This document shows positions 1-7,380 of a stretch of 64,000 nt of DNA, piece after piece. The stretch comes from G020348185 sp964525045 (GTDB lineage Bacteria > Nitrospirota > Nitrospiria > Nitrospirales > UBA8639), in contig CAZGFD010000001.1 of the NCBI GenBank assembly GCA_964525045.1, forward strand, positions 186,001 through 250,000. The letters are read 5' to 3'. Within the stretch, counting starts at the first letter, position 1, and every line of letters starts with the position of its first letter. The notes under the pieces are model-generated. The model made no database searches and was not told where the DNA came from. It was given only the letters and a program-made list of their open reading frames with translations. The translations under genes and the position numbers were made by a program.

Positions 1-56
1 AGAACAATTGTCTGATATAGGTGTATGGGTTAATGGAATGGGACTACCGTTTTGAT

Positions 57-81
57 ATTGATATTGAATCAAAATATCAAT
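57..81. repeat. AT-rich perfect inverted repeat downstream of fur
   Basis: Two 9-bp arms, ATTGATATT and AATATCAAT, surround a 7-nt loop, and an A-rich stretch runs to about position 110. For the leftward fur transcript the U-rich side precedes the hairpin, so it is not a canonical fur terminator. It could be an operator or terminator for a gene beyond the left edge. Function unknown. Confidence 0.4.
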
Positions 82-115
82 CAAAAAATCAAAAAAAACC
101 AAAAAACAAATACGT

Positions 116-547
116 TTAAGCCCGGCAACTGGCGCACAGACCGTAGAGCTCAAGTTTATGAGTCTGAATCAAAAATCCGTTTTTAGTGGCAACTTCTTCT
201 TGAAGCTTTTCAATTTGGCAATTCTGAAACTCAACAATTTTCCCGCAGGACGTGCAAATCATATGATCGTGATGGCCTTTATGGGCCACGTTGTCGAATT
301 GAGTTTGTGTCCCAAAATGCCGTTCCTGGGCCAAGCCGGTCTCACAAAATAATTTTAAGGTCCGGTAAATGGTGGCAAGCCCAATATGAGGGTCTTTCTT
401 GGCCAGAAGGTGATACATTTGTTCAGCGGTGACATGCTCCATTTTTAAAAAAGCATTCAGGATATGCTCGCGCTGCCGCGTGAGTTTGAGATTGTGTTTG
501 CTCAGATGCTGCTTTAAAACATCCAGTTCTTTTGCTGATCTCGCCAT
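116..547 (-). CDS. fur: Fur-family metalloregulator (Fur/PerR type)
   Basis: A cytoplasmic metal-sensing transcription repressor that normally uses Fe(II), Zn or peroxide to control iron uptake or oxidative stress genes. The N-terminal winged helix carries LKLTRQRE and the recognition helix GLATIYRTLKLF. The dimerisation domain carries HHDHMICTSCGK, the regulatory metal-site signature. Two Cys pairs (CTSC and the terminal CASC) form the structural zinc site. The 143-residue length is normal. I chose the ATG at 547; an in-frame TTG at 565 would add six residues. The next gene (777) is divergent, with about 230 bp between them. Fur, PerR and Zur cannot be separated from sequence alone. Confidence 0.9.
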   Translation of the reverse strand: MARSAKELDVLKQHLSKHNLKLTRQREHILNAFLKMEHVTAEQMYHLLAKKDPHIGLATIYRTLKLFCETGLAQERHFGTQTQFDNVAHKGHHDHMICTSCGKIVEFQNCQIEKLQEEVATKNGFLIQTHKLELYGLCASCRA

Positions 548-776
548 GAGGAAAAACTCTGCCAATTGAGTGAAGCACGTATTAAACCCAAAAGTTTCTT
601 GCGGGTCAAGCTAGCATCTCTTGCATGCTGAAAGAGAAAGGAGCTGAGTAGGTCCGAATGGGAGGTGCCCCGTGATGAATTCATTGACGGTTCCTTGTGG
701 TCCAAACTAGACTTTTACCCACTGGAACACAAGATGGGAAAACATTATCCTCCAAAAGAAGGTTAGGGAACTGGTC

Positions 777-1337
777 ATGAGAAAGCCTCAGGATATTACG
801 ATTGATCGTGCACTGCTGATTTATCTTCTGCAATTGGCGGAACCTTTTGGGTTTATGAGCGATGTCAAATTGCAACAATTGATTTTTTTGAGTGAATTGC
901 AAATGTTAGGAAAGGGCTTACGGGGCTTGCACTTTGAATTTATGCGATTTGCCTATGGGGCGTTCAGTAAAGATGTCGATAATGATCTCTTGTTTCTTCG
1001 CCGCAAAGAGCGACTTGAAAATTTTAATGTGACCGACCAGTCTCAATCTGTTCTCCAGTTGCTGGACAACGTGAGCAAGGAATCGGAGCCCAACCAGCAA
1101 ATCATGGAAATCCTTCAGGCCGTTATCAATTTGTACGGACCGCAGGACAATTCCGATATCATGAAATCGGTCGAGGCCATTGAAATTAGTCCTGCCCATG
1201 ACGTGCAACAGAAAATCGCAATTCGGGATGTCTCGTTCCATACAATTATCTTGGTTCCTTCTCGAATCGAGGTCACCGAAGAATTTGCGTTGTCACCTTC
1301 GCAAATAACCCAATTTAATGCGGCCTTGGGGTATTAG
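777..1337 (+). CDS. YwgA/Panacea-like (DUF4065-related) protein
   Basis: A 186-residue cytoplasmic protein of unknown function. The N-terminal half reads LLQLAEPFGFMSDVKLQQLI, then a segment with RFAYGAFSKDVDNDLLFL. This has the shape of the YwgA/Panacea group, where a K-x-Q-K-hydrophobic helix is followed by a YGP-F/Y-S motif. Here YGAFS replaces YGPFS, so the match is by pattern only. Panacea proteins are often antitoxins, but no toxin gene is adjacent. ATG start with AGGG about 10 bases upstream. A strong hairpin and a heptad-repeat stretch follow. It resembles in outline the transposon-borne Panacea gene at 2209, with little direct identity. Confidence 0.6.
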   Translation: MRKPQDITIDRALLIYLLQLAEPFGFMSDVKLQQLIFLSELQMLGKGLRGLHFEFMRFAYGAFSKDVDNDLLFLRRKERLENFNVTDQSQSVLQLLDNVSKESEPNQQIMEILQAVINLYGPQDNSDIMKSVEAIEISPAHDVQQKIAIRDVSFHTIILVPSRIEVTEEFALSPSQITQFNAALGY

Positions 1338-1341
1338 AGAT

Positions 1342-1473
1342 GGGTTTCAGGTTTCAAGTTCCAGGTTTCAGGCAACGGAAAAAATTCGGGTTCAGGGTTT
1401 CGAGTTTCGGGCAAGATCAAAAAGGTTTTTGATAACAAAAAGAAGTTTCGGATTTCGAGATTCGAGATTGGGG
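1342..1473. repeat. Degenerate 7-bp-period repeat array (GTTTCGG type)
   Basis: Several imperfect copies of GGTTTCA, GTTTCGG and GATTTCG occur with a spacing of seven bases, interrupted by unrelated sequence. The same spelling recurs near 11690, 30180, 33110, 34690, 40920, 43540 and 55335. The array lies in the gap between two convergent genes. Confidence 0.7.
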
Positions 1474-1496
1474 AACTGAGGCTTCAAAAATGATGG

Positions 1497-1536
1497 CCCC
1501 CGCGGAATGAGACAATCGAATCTCATTCCGCGGGGG
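1497..1536 (-). terminator. Strong hairpin terminator for the ComEA-like gene
   Basis: A perfect 16-bp stem, CCCCCGCGGAATGAGA and its complement, surrounds an 8-nt loop. Read leftward, it follows the stop codon at 1570, and a run of five U lies about six bases after the stem. It may also stop rightward transcription from the gene at 777. Confidence 0.8.
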
Positions 1537-1569
1537 TGTTTAGAGTAATGGGGAAAAGGTCACGGAAGT

Positions 1570-1902
1570 TTAATGAACAATTCCCTTGTGTGCCGATGAA
1601 GAAGGATCTCCTCCTTCAACTGTGATCTGGTCGCGCAATTTTGCGAGTTTTCCCTCTCCGATCCCCTTGACATTTAAAAGACCATCGACATTTTTAAAGG
1701 GACCATTGTCTGTCCGGTAGTCAAGAATCCGTTGGGCGAGATCCGGCCCAATTCCCGGGAGAGTTTCAAGTTGTTCGGCCGTGGCCGTATTGAGGTTAAT
1801 TTGGCCGGGGGCCGCACCACTAAAAGTTGGAGCGAACAAAACGCACCCCCAGAAAATGAGTAAGCACAAAAAGCTCTTTGTTTTTGATGTGTTAAGGAAC
1901 AT
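1570..1902 (-). CDS. ComEA-like helix-hairpin-helix protein, exported
   Basis: A small secreted or membrane-anchored DNA-binding protein of the ComEA group, which in competent bacteria pulls DNA into the periplasm. The start at 1902 gives MFLNTSKTK and a hydrophobic signal segment ending near AAPG. Then comes the helix-hairpin-helix pair: INLNTATAEQLETLPGIG, followed by NVDGLLNVKGIGEGKLAKL. The ATG at 1902 has GGGAGG eight to ten bases upstream; an upstream TTG at 1932 lacks this. The 110-residue length fits a lone HhH protein. No other competence genes are nearby, so a role in DNA uptake is not shown. Confidence 0.85.
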   Translation of the reverse strand: MFLNTSKTKSFLCLLIFWGCVLFAPTFSGAAPGQINLNTATAEQLETLPGIGPDLAQRILDYRTDNGPFKNVDGLLNVKGIGEGKLAKLRDQITVEGGDPSSSAHKGIVH

Positions 1903-2044
1903 TAGACCATCCCTCCCAATAAAAAAGGGCAACCAGGAGTCCCGGTAGCCAATGAATAAAATGGGCCAACCGTCCCTGGTTACCCTCGAGGTATACTTTC
2001 AGTTATTCCTATAGTACGTAGGTCTATGACCTACTGTCAAGGGT

Positions 2045-2067
2045 CGGACTTGTACGCTTTTGGACTT
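2045..2067 (+). repeat. Left terminal inverted repeat of the IS1595-type transposon
   Basis: This 23-bp segment is the exact reverse complement of 5671-5693. The direct repeat GTCAAGGGT lies immediately outside it at 2036-2044. Confidence 0.92.
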
Positions 2068-2208
2068 TATTGGACTAGGTATGCCTACTTGGGATAGGAT
2101 GAGTCAAGAAGGGCTACTATGGGTTGTATAGTGGCCTAATATTCCAGGTCGTTCTATATATCACCAAAATATTTCAAGAGTAGCAAAAATACTCCATGGA
2201 GGGGCACC

Positions 2209-2787
2209 ATGGTTAAACGGAAGGGGTCTACAAAAATTAAGTTTAATCGGAATAAGTTTAAGGAACTTATTGTCTATATTGCTGGCCGCTGTGAAAAGCA
2301 TCCCGCTTTTGGCGCTACCAAACTAAACAAAATCCTGTTTTATTCAGATTTTATCGCCTACAAAGATCTCGGGCACCCAATTACAGGAGTTGAATATTTT
2401 GCTCTTGAAAGAGGGCCAGCGCCAAAACCGCTTGTTCCTATTCGTGATGAAATGGTTGAAGAGCAGGATATTGCTCAAGCAAAAATAAACTCTCAGCACC
2501 GTATTGTTGCACTTAGAAGTCCTGATTTAAGTGAATTTTCAGCGGAAGAAATTGCAATAGTCGATAAAGTTATCAATTACCTCCGGGATAAAAGAGCATT
2601 TATGGTTTCCTTTTTATCTCACGCTTTCTTAGGCTGGCAAGCAGCCTGGGAAGAAGGAAGTAAAATTGGAGAACATATTACTATCCCTTATGGTACTGCC
2701 TTTGTTGAAAACCCTCCAATGGATGAATTTGAGCAAGCTCATGGGCTCTCTTTAGCAAGAAAATATGGATGGTTATCCCCACGCTAG
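2209..2787 (+). CDS. Panacea-domain (DUF4065/SocA-like) protein, probable antitoxin
   Basis: A 192-residue protein with the Panacea fold, a domain found in antitoxins that neutralise many unrelated toxins. The diagnostic stretch at about residues 36-75 reads TKLNKILFYSDFIAYKDLG, then PITGVEYFALERGPAPKPL. Hydrophobic helices follow through about residue 150. ATG start with GGAGGGG at a good distance. Its end overlaps the next gene by 23 bp, which implies coupled translation. Both genes lie inside the IS1595-type transposon, opposite in direction to transposase and methyltransferase. A role as the antitoxin half of an addiction module that stabilises the element is inference. Confidence 0.8.
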   Translation: MVKRKGSTKIKFNRNKFKELIVYIAGRCEKHPAFGATKLNKILFYSDFIAYKDLGHPITGVEYFALERGPAPKPLVPIRDEMVEEQDIAQAKINSQHRIVALRSPDLSEFSAEEIAIVDKVINYLRDKRAFMVSFLSHAFLGWQAAWEEGSKIGEHITIPYGTAFVENPPMDEFEQAHGLSLARKYGWLSPR

Positions 2788-3058
2788 CGACCCTCCTATT
2801 TACGAAATTATTGAAGAGCCAGAATATATACAGACCGCTCTTCAACTTCTCGGAAATCACAAGAAAATAGATGAAACCCTGAGAGAGCTAATTTGGGTCG
2901 TCGCAAGAATCCCTACGGCTTTTTCAAGAATACCAAACACCCCAATCTATCGCGCTGTATATGACGGAACTCCAAGGTTGAGGGTTTGGTATACATTTAA
3001 TGGCTTTCAGGTTAACCTCCGTTTCGTAGAAAAATATGAACCCAATGAGGAGGATTAG
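2765..3058 (+). CDS. Small RelE/ParE-like protein, candidate toxin
   Basis: A 97-residue protein translated in a frame that overlaps the end of the Panacea gene. The C-terminal part, with PRLRVWYTFNGFQVNLRFVE, has the alternating beta-strand look of RelE/ParE toxins, whose last strands often read R-x-x-Y/F-x-I followed by a second strand. The N-terminal helix (YIQTALQLLGNHKKIDETL) also fits. No catalytic set can be assigned with confidence. Pairing with a Panacea gene supports a toxin role by context. It ends 16 bp from the convergent methyltransferase gene. The start ATG at 2765 has only a weak upstream AAGAAA. Confidence 0.5.
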   Translation: MDGYPHASDPPIYEIIEEPEYIQTALQLLGNHKKIDETLRELIWVVARIPTAFSRIPNTPIYRAVYDGTPRLRVWYTFNGFQVNLRFVEKYEPNEED

Positions 3059-3074
3059 GAATAACAGAAAGGTG

Positions 3075-4724
3075 TTATACTGGCAGCGTTAACTGCCCAG
3101 TTTTAGCCCGAGTTCCTACCTTACTTGGTGTGTGAAACTCCTTCTTGCCTTCAAGAATATCGGCAATGGTTAACAGTTGAATCCGGTCGTAACTGATTCC
3201 CTTATACTTATAACAACCCGCCTCTGAAGCCTCATTTATCATGGCTTTAGTGGGTAGGCGGTTTGAAATAAATCCTGCCAATTTGCTCCTTGGCTCGCGT
3301 TCCAGAACCCCGCGCAAATCTCGGATATCAGTTGGCCGAATGGTTCCTCCCTTTACCGAAAGAACCATATCTTCCATTCCGTCTTGGGTTTCAAAATAAA
3401 TCTTGCCATCAACCCCACGGTCGGCAACTTTCCGATGCATGGGAAACCCGCCCACACGTTCAACAGCCCAATGTTGGAATTGGAAGGGATCTCGCTTAAA
3501 GAGTTCTTGGGCTTGCTCTGTACTGACAGGGATTCCGTCAACATCAAAATCTTTTCCCTCGGTTAATCTATACCGTTCTCCTAGCATATGGGTGACTAAT
3601 CGAATTGAAAGAATGGCGATATCACACCCTATCCATTTCCTCCCAGACTCTTGAGCGGCATAAATAGTTGTTCCACACCCACAAAATGGATCAAAAATCA
3701 CATCTCCTTCATTGCTTGATGCACGAATAATACGATCAAGAAGCGAGATGGGCTTTTGTGTCGGATACCCAAGTCGTTCCTTTGCCTGGGAATTTATTGG
3801 AGAAATGTCAGAAATGATATCTTGAATAAGAAGCCCATGTCCTTGATATCTCTTAAATCGAGGCCATCCCCCATCCCTTTTTTGAGGCCAGTATATGTAG
3901 CCTTGATCATCGAGGAAATCTAGTTTCTGTTGAGTTGTCATTCGATTAGTGCTAGTACAGTCCATTAAATCGATAACAACTTTTGGCACTGCCCAGTGCC
4001 GACCTATTTTTTCAGGATCAAATCCTCTCCATGGCTTACAGGAATCTCCAGCCGTTGTCCCCGCAGCAGTTAGATTGTCTGGCATATATCTTCCGCGTTG
4101 ATCATGTTCGGTATATTTATTGTCGAGATAGGCTGGATCATACGGTTGATAAATCTTATTCCAGGTATAGTGCTCCGAATTAGAGTAAAACAATATTACG
4201 TCATGAACTGGCCCCCATCTTTTGGCGCTACTGTGGCTTGAGGTTCGTTTCCAGATTATTTCACTTCTGAAATTTTGATGACCGAAAATTCCATCAAGCA
4301 TGACCTTGATATAATGACTGGCGGTCGGATCACAATGAAGGTACAGCGAACCTGTAGGCTTGAGCAGAGTTTTCATATAAAGAATGCGCTGCACCATGTA
4401 TATCAAATAGGCCAATAGATGCGGCTGGGTATTTCTGAGAGCTTGAATCCACAAACGCCAAAATTCTATATAGTAATCTTCTACGCCATGATCTCGCATG
4501 AGAACCGGCATTGCCCTCGCAATTTCTTCTTTTTCTGTATCCATTTCCCACGTATCACAAAATGCATCAACCTGTTCGGGTACCGGCTTTCCGGTAAGCG
4601 TTTTATACATGAGGTTATAATTTTTCTTGGAATTGAACGGCGGATCTAAATAGATCAGATCAACAGAGCCTAACGCCATCTGTTGCATGCGCGTGAGATT
4701 GTCGCCGTAGTACAGCTGGTTCAT
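3075..4724 (-). CDS. DNA methyltransferase with C-terminal nuclease-like domain
   Basis: A 549-residue N6-adenine or N4-cytosine DNA methyltransferase. The catalytic motif IV, DPPFN, lies at residues 27-31. The SAM-binding motif I, FDPFCGCGTT, lies near residue 344, giving the beta-class order (IV before I). After the methylase core, about residues 410-530 read like a PD-(D/E)XK nuclease: RGVDGK near residue 434 and LSVKGG near 451 could be the acidic and x-K strands. That would make it a methylase-nuclease fusion, but the nuclease call rests on motif shape only. Its ATG overlaps the transposase stop (ATGA), so both are probably co-transcribed. The recognition sequence is unknown. Confidence 0.85.
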   Translation of the reverse strand: MNQLYYGDNLTRMQQMALGSVDLIYLDPPFNSKKNYNLMYKTLTGKPVPEQVDAFCDTWEMDTEKEEIARAMPVLMRDHGVEDYYIEFWRLWIQALRNTQPHLLAYLIYMVQRILYMKTLLKPTGSLYLHCDPTASHYIKVMLDGIFGHQNFRSEIIWKRTSSHSSAKRWGPVHDVILFYSNSEHYTWNKIYQPYDPAYLDNKYTEHDQRGRYMPDNLTAAGTTAGDSCKPWRGFDPEKIGRHWAVPKVVIDLMDCTSTNRMTTQQKLDFLDDQGYIYWPQKRDGGWPRFKRYQGHGLLIQDIISDISPINSQAKERLGYPTQKPISLLDRIIRASSNEGDVIFDPFCGCGTTIYAAQESGRKWIGCDIAILSIRLVTHMLGERYRLTEGKDFDVDGIPVSTEQAQELFKRDPFQFQHWAVERVGGFPMHRKVADRGVDGKIYFETQDGMEDMVLSVKGGTIRPTDIRDLRGVLEREPRSKLAGFISNRLPTKAMINEASEAGCYKYKGISYDRIQLLTIADILEGKKEFHTPSKVGTRAKTGQLTLPV

Positions 4725-5620
4725 ACCGCAACCATCAGGCCGACCAGGTGAGAGAAGGAATTGGTTTCTTTGCGCTGATTATATTTATAGCAGGCCTCGG
4801 AAATATAGAGGTCCAAATACTTTTTGCTGTAGTGGTGGTGCTGGCCATACAATGCCCGCTTGATTAAGGCCCAGAAACCTTCAATGCTATTCGTGTGGAC
4901 CATCCCATTGACATATTCTTTTTGGTGGTTCACCGAAGCATGCTGAATGAATTTTGAGGCACTTCGGTAGCCTGGATATTCATCCGTCATCAGAAGCGAG
5001 CCAGCGGAATCCACGAATTGTTGGATAAACTCTGAAAGTTTTTTGGAAGTCAAATCTCCGCGCTCGGCCATTTTGGCCACCACTCGGCCATTCCGCTCAA
5101 CCAAACCAACCACCGGCGTTTTTTGATCCCGATATTGATTCCCTCCGCCACTTTGAGGACCAGTCCACCGCTTGTTAGATTTCCGAGGTTTGCCCCCAAC
5201 AAAGGATTCGTCCGCTTCAATGATGCCGTGGAGCAACCGTGCTTGATCCTTATCTTTGTGCATGGCCTTCCGAATGCGGTGCATCATGCTCCACACAGTG
5301 GGCCGTCGCATCCCAAGATCTCGGGCAATTTGACACGCGCTGGCGGATTTCTTCGCATTCAACATCAGAGCCAATACGAGAAACCAATTTTTTAGGGGGA
5401 TATGGGTCCGATGGAAAATAGTACCAACGGTAACGGCGAATGCCCGATTGCATTTTCGGCATTGCCACCGTTGCTGGGCACGATCTCCGCTGGAATGTCG
5501 GCCCACGGCCTCGCTCTGGCAATAGGGGCAGGTCGGACGGCCACGCCAACGGGCCTGTTCCAGGTAGTCGAGAGCTTGCTCTTGGGTCTTAAAGGTTTGA
5601 AAAAGTTCAAGAATATTCAT
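4721..5620 (-). CDS. IS1595-family (ISXO2-like) DDE transposase
   Basis: A 299-residue transposase that cuts and joins the ends of the surrounding element. The N-terminal zinc ribbon uses CPYC (about residues 32-35) and CRKC (about 55-58), followed by FAVTVGTIFHRTHIPLKNW. The catalytic DDE domain shows IEADESFVGGKP, then LLMTDEYPGY, then HTNSIEGFWALIKRALYG. These three blocks are diagnostic of the ISXO2-like group. The start at 5620 has a strong GGAGGT eight bases upstream. No frameshift is seen, so the gene appears functional. Confidence 0.95.
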   Translation of the reverse strand: MNILELFQTFKTQEQALDYLEQARWRGRPTCPYCQSEAVGRHSSGDRAQQRWQCRKCNRAFAVTVGTIFHRTHIPLKNWFLVLALMLNAKKSASACQIARDLGMRRPTVWSMMHRIRKAMHKDKDQARLLHGIIEADESFVGGKPRKSNKRWTGPQSGGGNQYRDQKTPVVGLVERNGRVVAKMAERGDLTSKKLSEFIQQFVDSAGSLLMTDEYPGYRSASKFIQHASVNHQKEYVNGMVHTNSIEGFWALIKRALYGQHHHYSKKYLDLYISEACYKYNQRKETNSFSHLVGLMVAV

Positions 5621-5670
5621 GGTTACCTCCGTGTGATAACCATAGAATACTCTAGTCAGAGGCCAATGTC

Positions 5671-5693
5671 AAGTCCAAAAGCGTACAAGTCCG
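5671..5693 (-). repeat. Right terminal inverted repeat of the IS1595-type transposon
   Basis: This 23-bp segment is the exact reverse complement of 2045-2067. The second copy of GTCAAGGGT follows at 5694-5702 and includes the stop codon of the neighbouring M32 gene. Confidence 0.92.
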
Positions 5694-5694
5694 G

Positions 5695-7251
5695 TCAAGG
5701 GTTCATAGATGGAGGAGGAGAAAATCCGTATAATTTACTAAACTTTCTCTCGAGGTAGGACAAGAAGGGCTCAGATGACAGTGAATGCCCTGTCACACGA
5801 TGAACGAGTTCCTTGGAAGTGAATTGCCGGCCATATTGGTGAATGTTTTCTTTGAGCCAATCACGAAGTGGGAGCAGGGATCCCTGAGCAATGGATTCCT
5901 CCAGAGCAGGAATGTCATGAAGCGCCTGATCATAGATCATTGACGCATAGAGGTTCCCTAATGCATAGGTAGGAAAATAACCAAAGGCTCCCATAGACCA
6001 ATGCATATCCTGTAAGACCCCCTCAACATCTCGGTTGGGTGTTATGCCGAGATAGTCTTTCATTTTGTCATTCCATGCCGTTGGGAGATCCTCAACTTGA
6101 AGTTGTCCTTCGATGAGAGCCAGTTCGATCTCGAACCGCACCATGATGTGGAGATTATAAGTCAGCTCATCCGCTTCCACACGAACCAAAGAGGGCTTGA
6201 CCTTATTGATGGCCGCGAAAAAATCATCAAAGAGGACTTCCCCTAGCTGGTTCGGGAAGGTTTGTTGAAGAAGCGGATAAAAATGTTGCCAAAACGGATG
6301 AGACCGCCCGACACAGTTTTCCCAAAGCCGAGATTGACTTTCGTGAATACCGAGAGAGACAGGCTCTGCCATGGGCGTGCCATAATATTTCGGTAGGAGA
6401 CCTTGTTCATAAAGCCCGTGTCCTCCCTCATGAATACAACTAAAAAGACAGGATGGCAGGTCCTTTTCATGCACGCGGGTGGTGACCCGAACATCTGTAG
6501 GATGAAAGGAAGTCGTAAAGGGATGAGTAGAAAGATCCAGGCGGCCCCGTTCGAACTGATACCCCATTTTCTCCAATACCATCCGCCCAAACTCTAATTG
6601 TTTCTCCGTCTCAAAGGGTTGAGTGAGCAACCCTTCATCGGGTTTGTGGGAAGAATTCATGACTTGTTGCAGTAAGGGGACGAGGCGTTCCCGAAGTTTG
6701 GCAAAAAGAGGTTTGAGTTGAGCGGCAGTGGCTCCTGGTTCATACCTATCGAGAAGCGGGTCATAGGGAGAATCAACAAATCCCAAGTATTTCGCTTCTT
6801 CGATTTTGAGGGCGAGAAGGGTTCGCAAATGTGGCAAAAATGACTTAAAATCATTGTTTTTTCTGGCTTCCGTCCACACTTGTTGAGATAGTGAACATTC
6901 CCGTTGTAATCGGTTCACGAAAGAAGAAGGAAGTTTTTTCGCCTGACTGAAGTCTCGCCAGGTTTCTTGTAATAAGGCTTGGGAGGTATCATCTAGTTCA
7001 GATTGGACGTGGGCTTGTATTTGGCCTGTCGATTTATCAATCCACAAGGACAACAATTCTTCAGTTTCCGCGGAGACGAATTTATCATGAGCGAGGGTTT
7101 GCAAGGTGGCGATCTGTTCAGCACGAGCTTGTCCCCCACCTGCCGGCATGTACGTTTCCTGATCCCAGGAAAGCAGAGCGGCGGCATCCCGTAGATGGTG
7201 GATTTCTGTGAGCTTGGACTTGAGTGAGTCCAGGAAAGACGAAGAGTTCAC
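5695..7251 (-). CDS. M32 carboxypeptidase (carboxypeptidase Taq family)
   Basis: A cytoplasmic zinc carboxypeptidase that trims residues from the C-terminus of peptides. The zinc motif reads HEGGH (in CIHEGGHGLYEQ) and is followed by the family block GIHESQSRLWEN, which supplies the third ligand. The length of about 518 residues is normal. I place the start at the GTG at 7251, which has AAAGGAG nine bases upstream; a GTG at 7272 lacks this. The stop codon lies within the transposon's target duplication, so the insertion left the protein intact but may have separated the gene from its terminator. An unrelated permease gene is divergent upstream. Confidence 0.95.
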   Translation of the reverse strand: MNSSSFLDSLKSKLTEIHHLRDAAALLSWDQETYMPAGGGQARAEQIATLQTLAHDKFVSAETEELLSLWIDKSTGQIQAHVQSELDDTSQALLQETWRDFSQAKKLPSSFVNRLQRECSLSQQVWTEARKNNDFKSFLPHLRTLLALKIEEAKYLGFVDSPYDPLLDRYEPGATAAQLKPLFAKLRERLVPLLQQVMNSSHKPDEGLLTQPFETEKQLEFGRMVLEKMGYQFERGRLDLSTHPFTTSFHPTDVRVTTRVHEKDLPSCLFSCIHEGGHGLYEQGLLPKYYGTPMAEPVSLGIHESQSRLWENCVGRSHPFWQHFYPLLQQTFPNQLGEVLFDDFFAAINKVKPSLVRVEADELTYNLHIMVRFEIELALIEGQLQVEDLPTAWNDKMKDYLGITPNRDVEGVLQDMHWSMGAFGYFPTYALGNLYASMIYDQALHDIPALEESIAQGSLLPLRDWLKENIHQYGRQFTSKELVHRVTGHSLSSEPFLSYLERKFSKLYGFSPPPSMNP

Positions 7252-7380
7252 TTTTAAGGGCTCCTTTAACACTTACGGATGTTATCTATTCAATGCTTTT
7301 CACTTTACGAAAAATTTTCACCTATGGCAACGCAGTAAATGGAATAGAGGCAGGGCTTCCGAAATTAGGTGGTACATAAG

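Larger units (their letters stand above)
2045..5693 (-). mobile_element. IS1595-family compound transposon with passenger genes
   Basis: A 3649-bp element is bounded by perfect 23-bp inverted repeats (2045-2067 and 5671-5693, each starting CGGACTTGTACGC when read inward). The 9-bp direct repeat GTCAAGGGT flanks it at 2036-2044 and 5694-5702. The family usually duplicates 8 bp, so one base may be chance. The right part carries an ISXO2-like transposase and, overlapping its stop, a DNA methyltransferase. The left part carries a Panacea-domain gene and a small RelE-like gene on the opposite strand. Intact ends, a matching duplication and an intact transposase suggest recent insertion. Some IS1595-family elements are known to carry passenger genes; this particular set is inferred from sequence. 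Confidence 0.9.

Noticed and set aside
3078..3105. Inverted repeat as a terminator between the RelE-like and methylase genes
   Set aside because: It lies within the last codons of the methylase gene, has a bulged stem and lacks a clear U tract in either direction.
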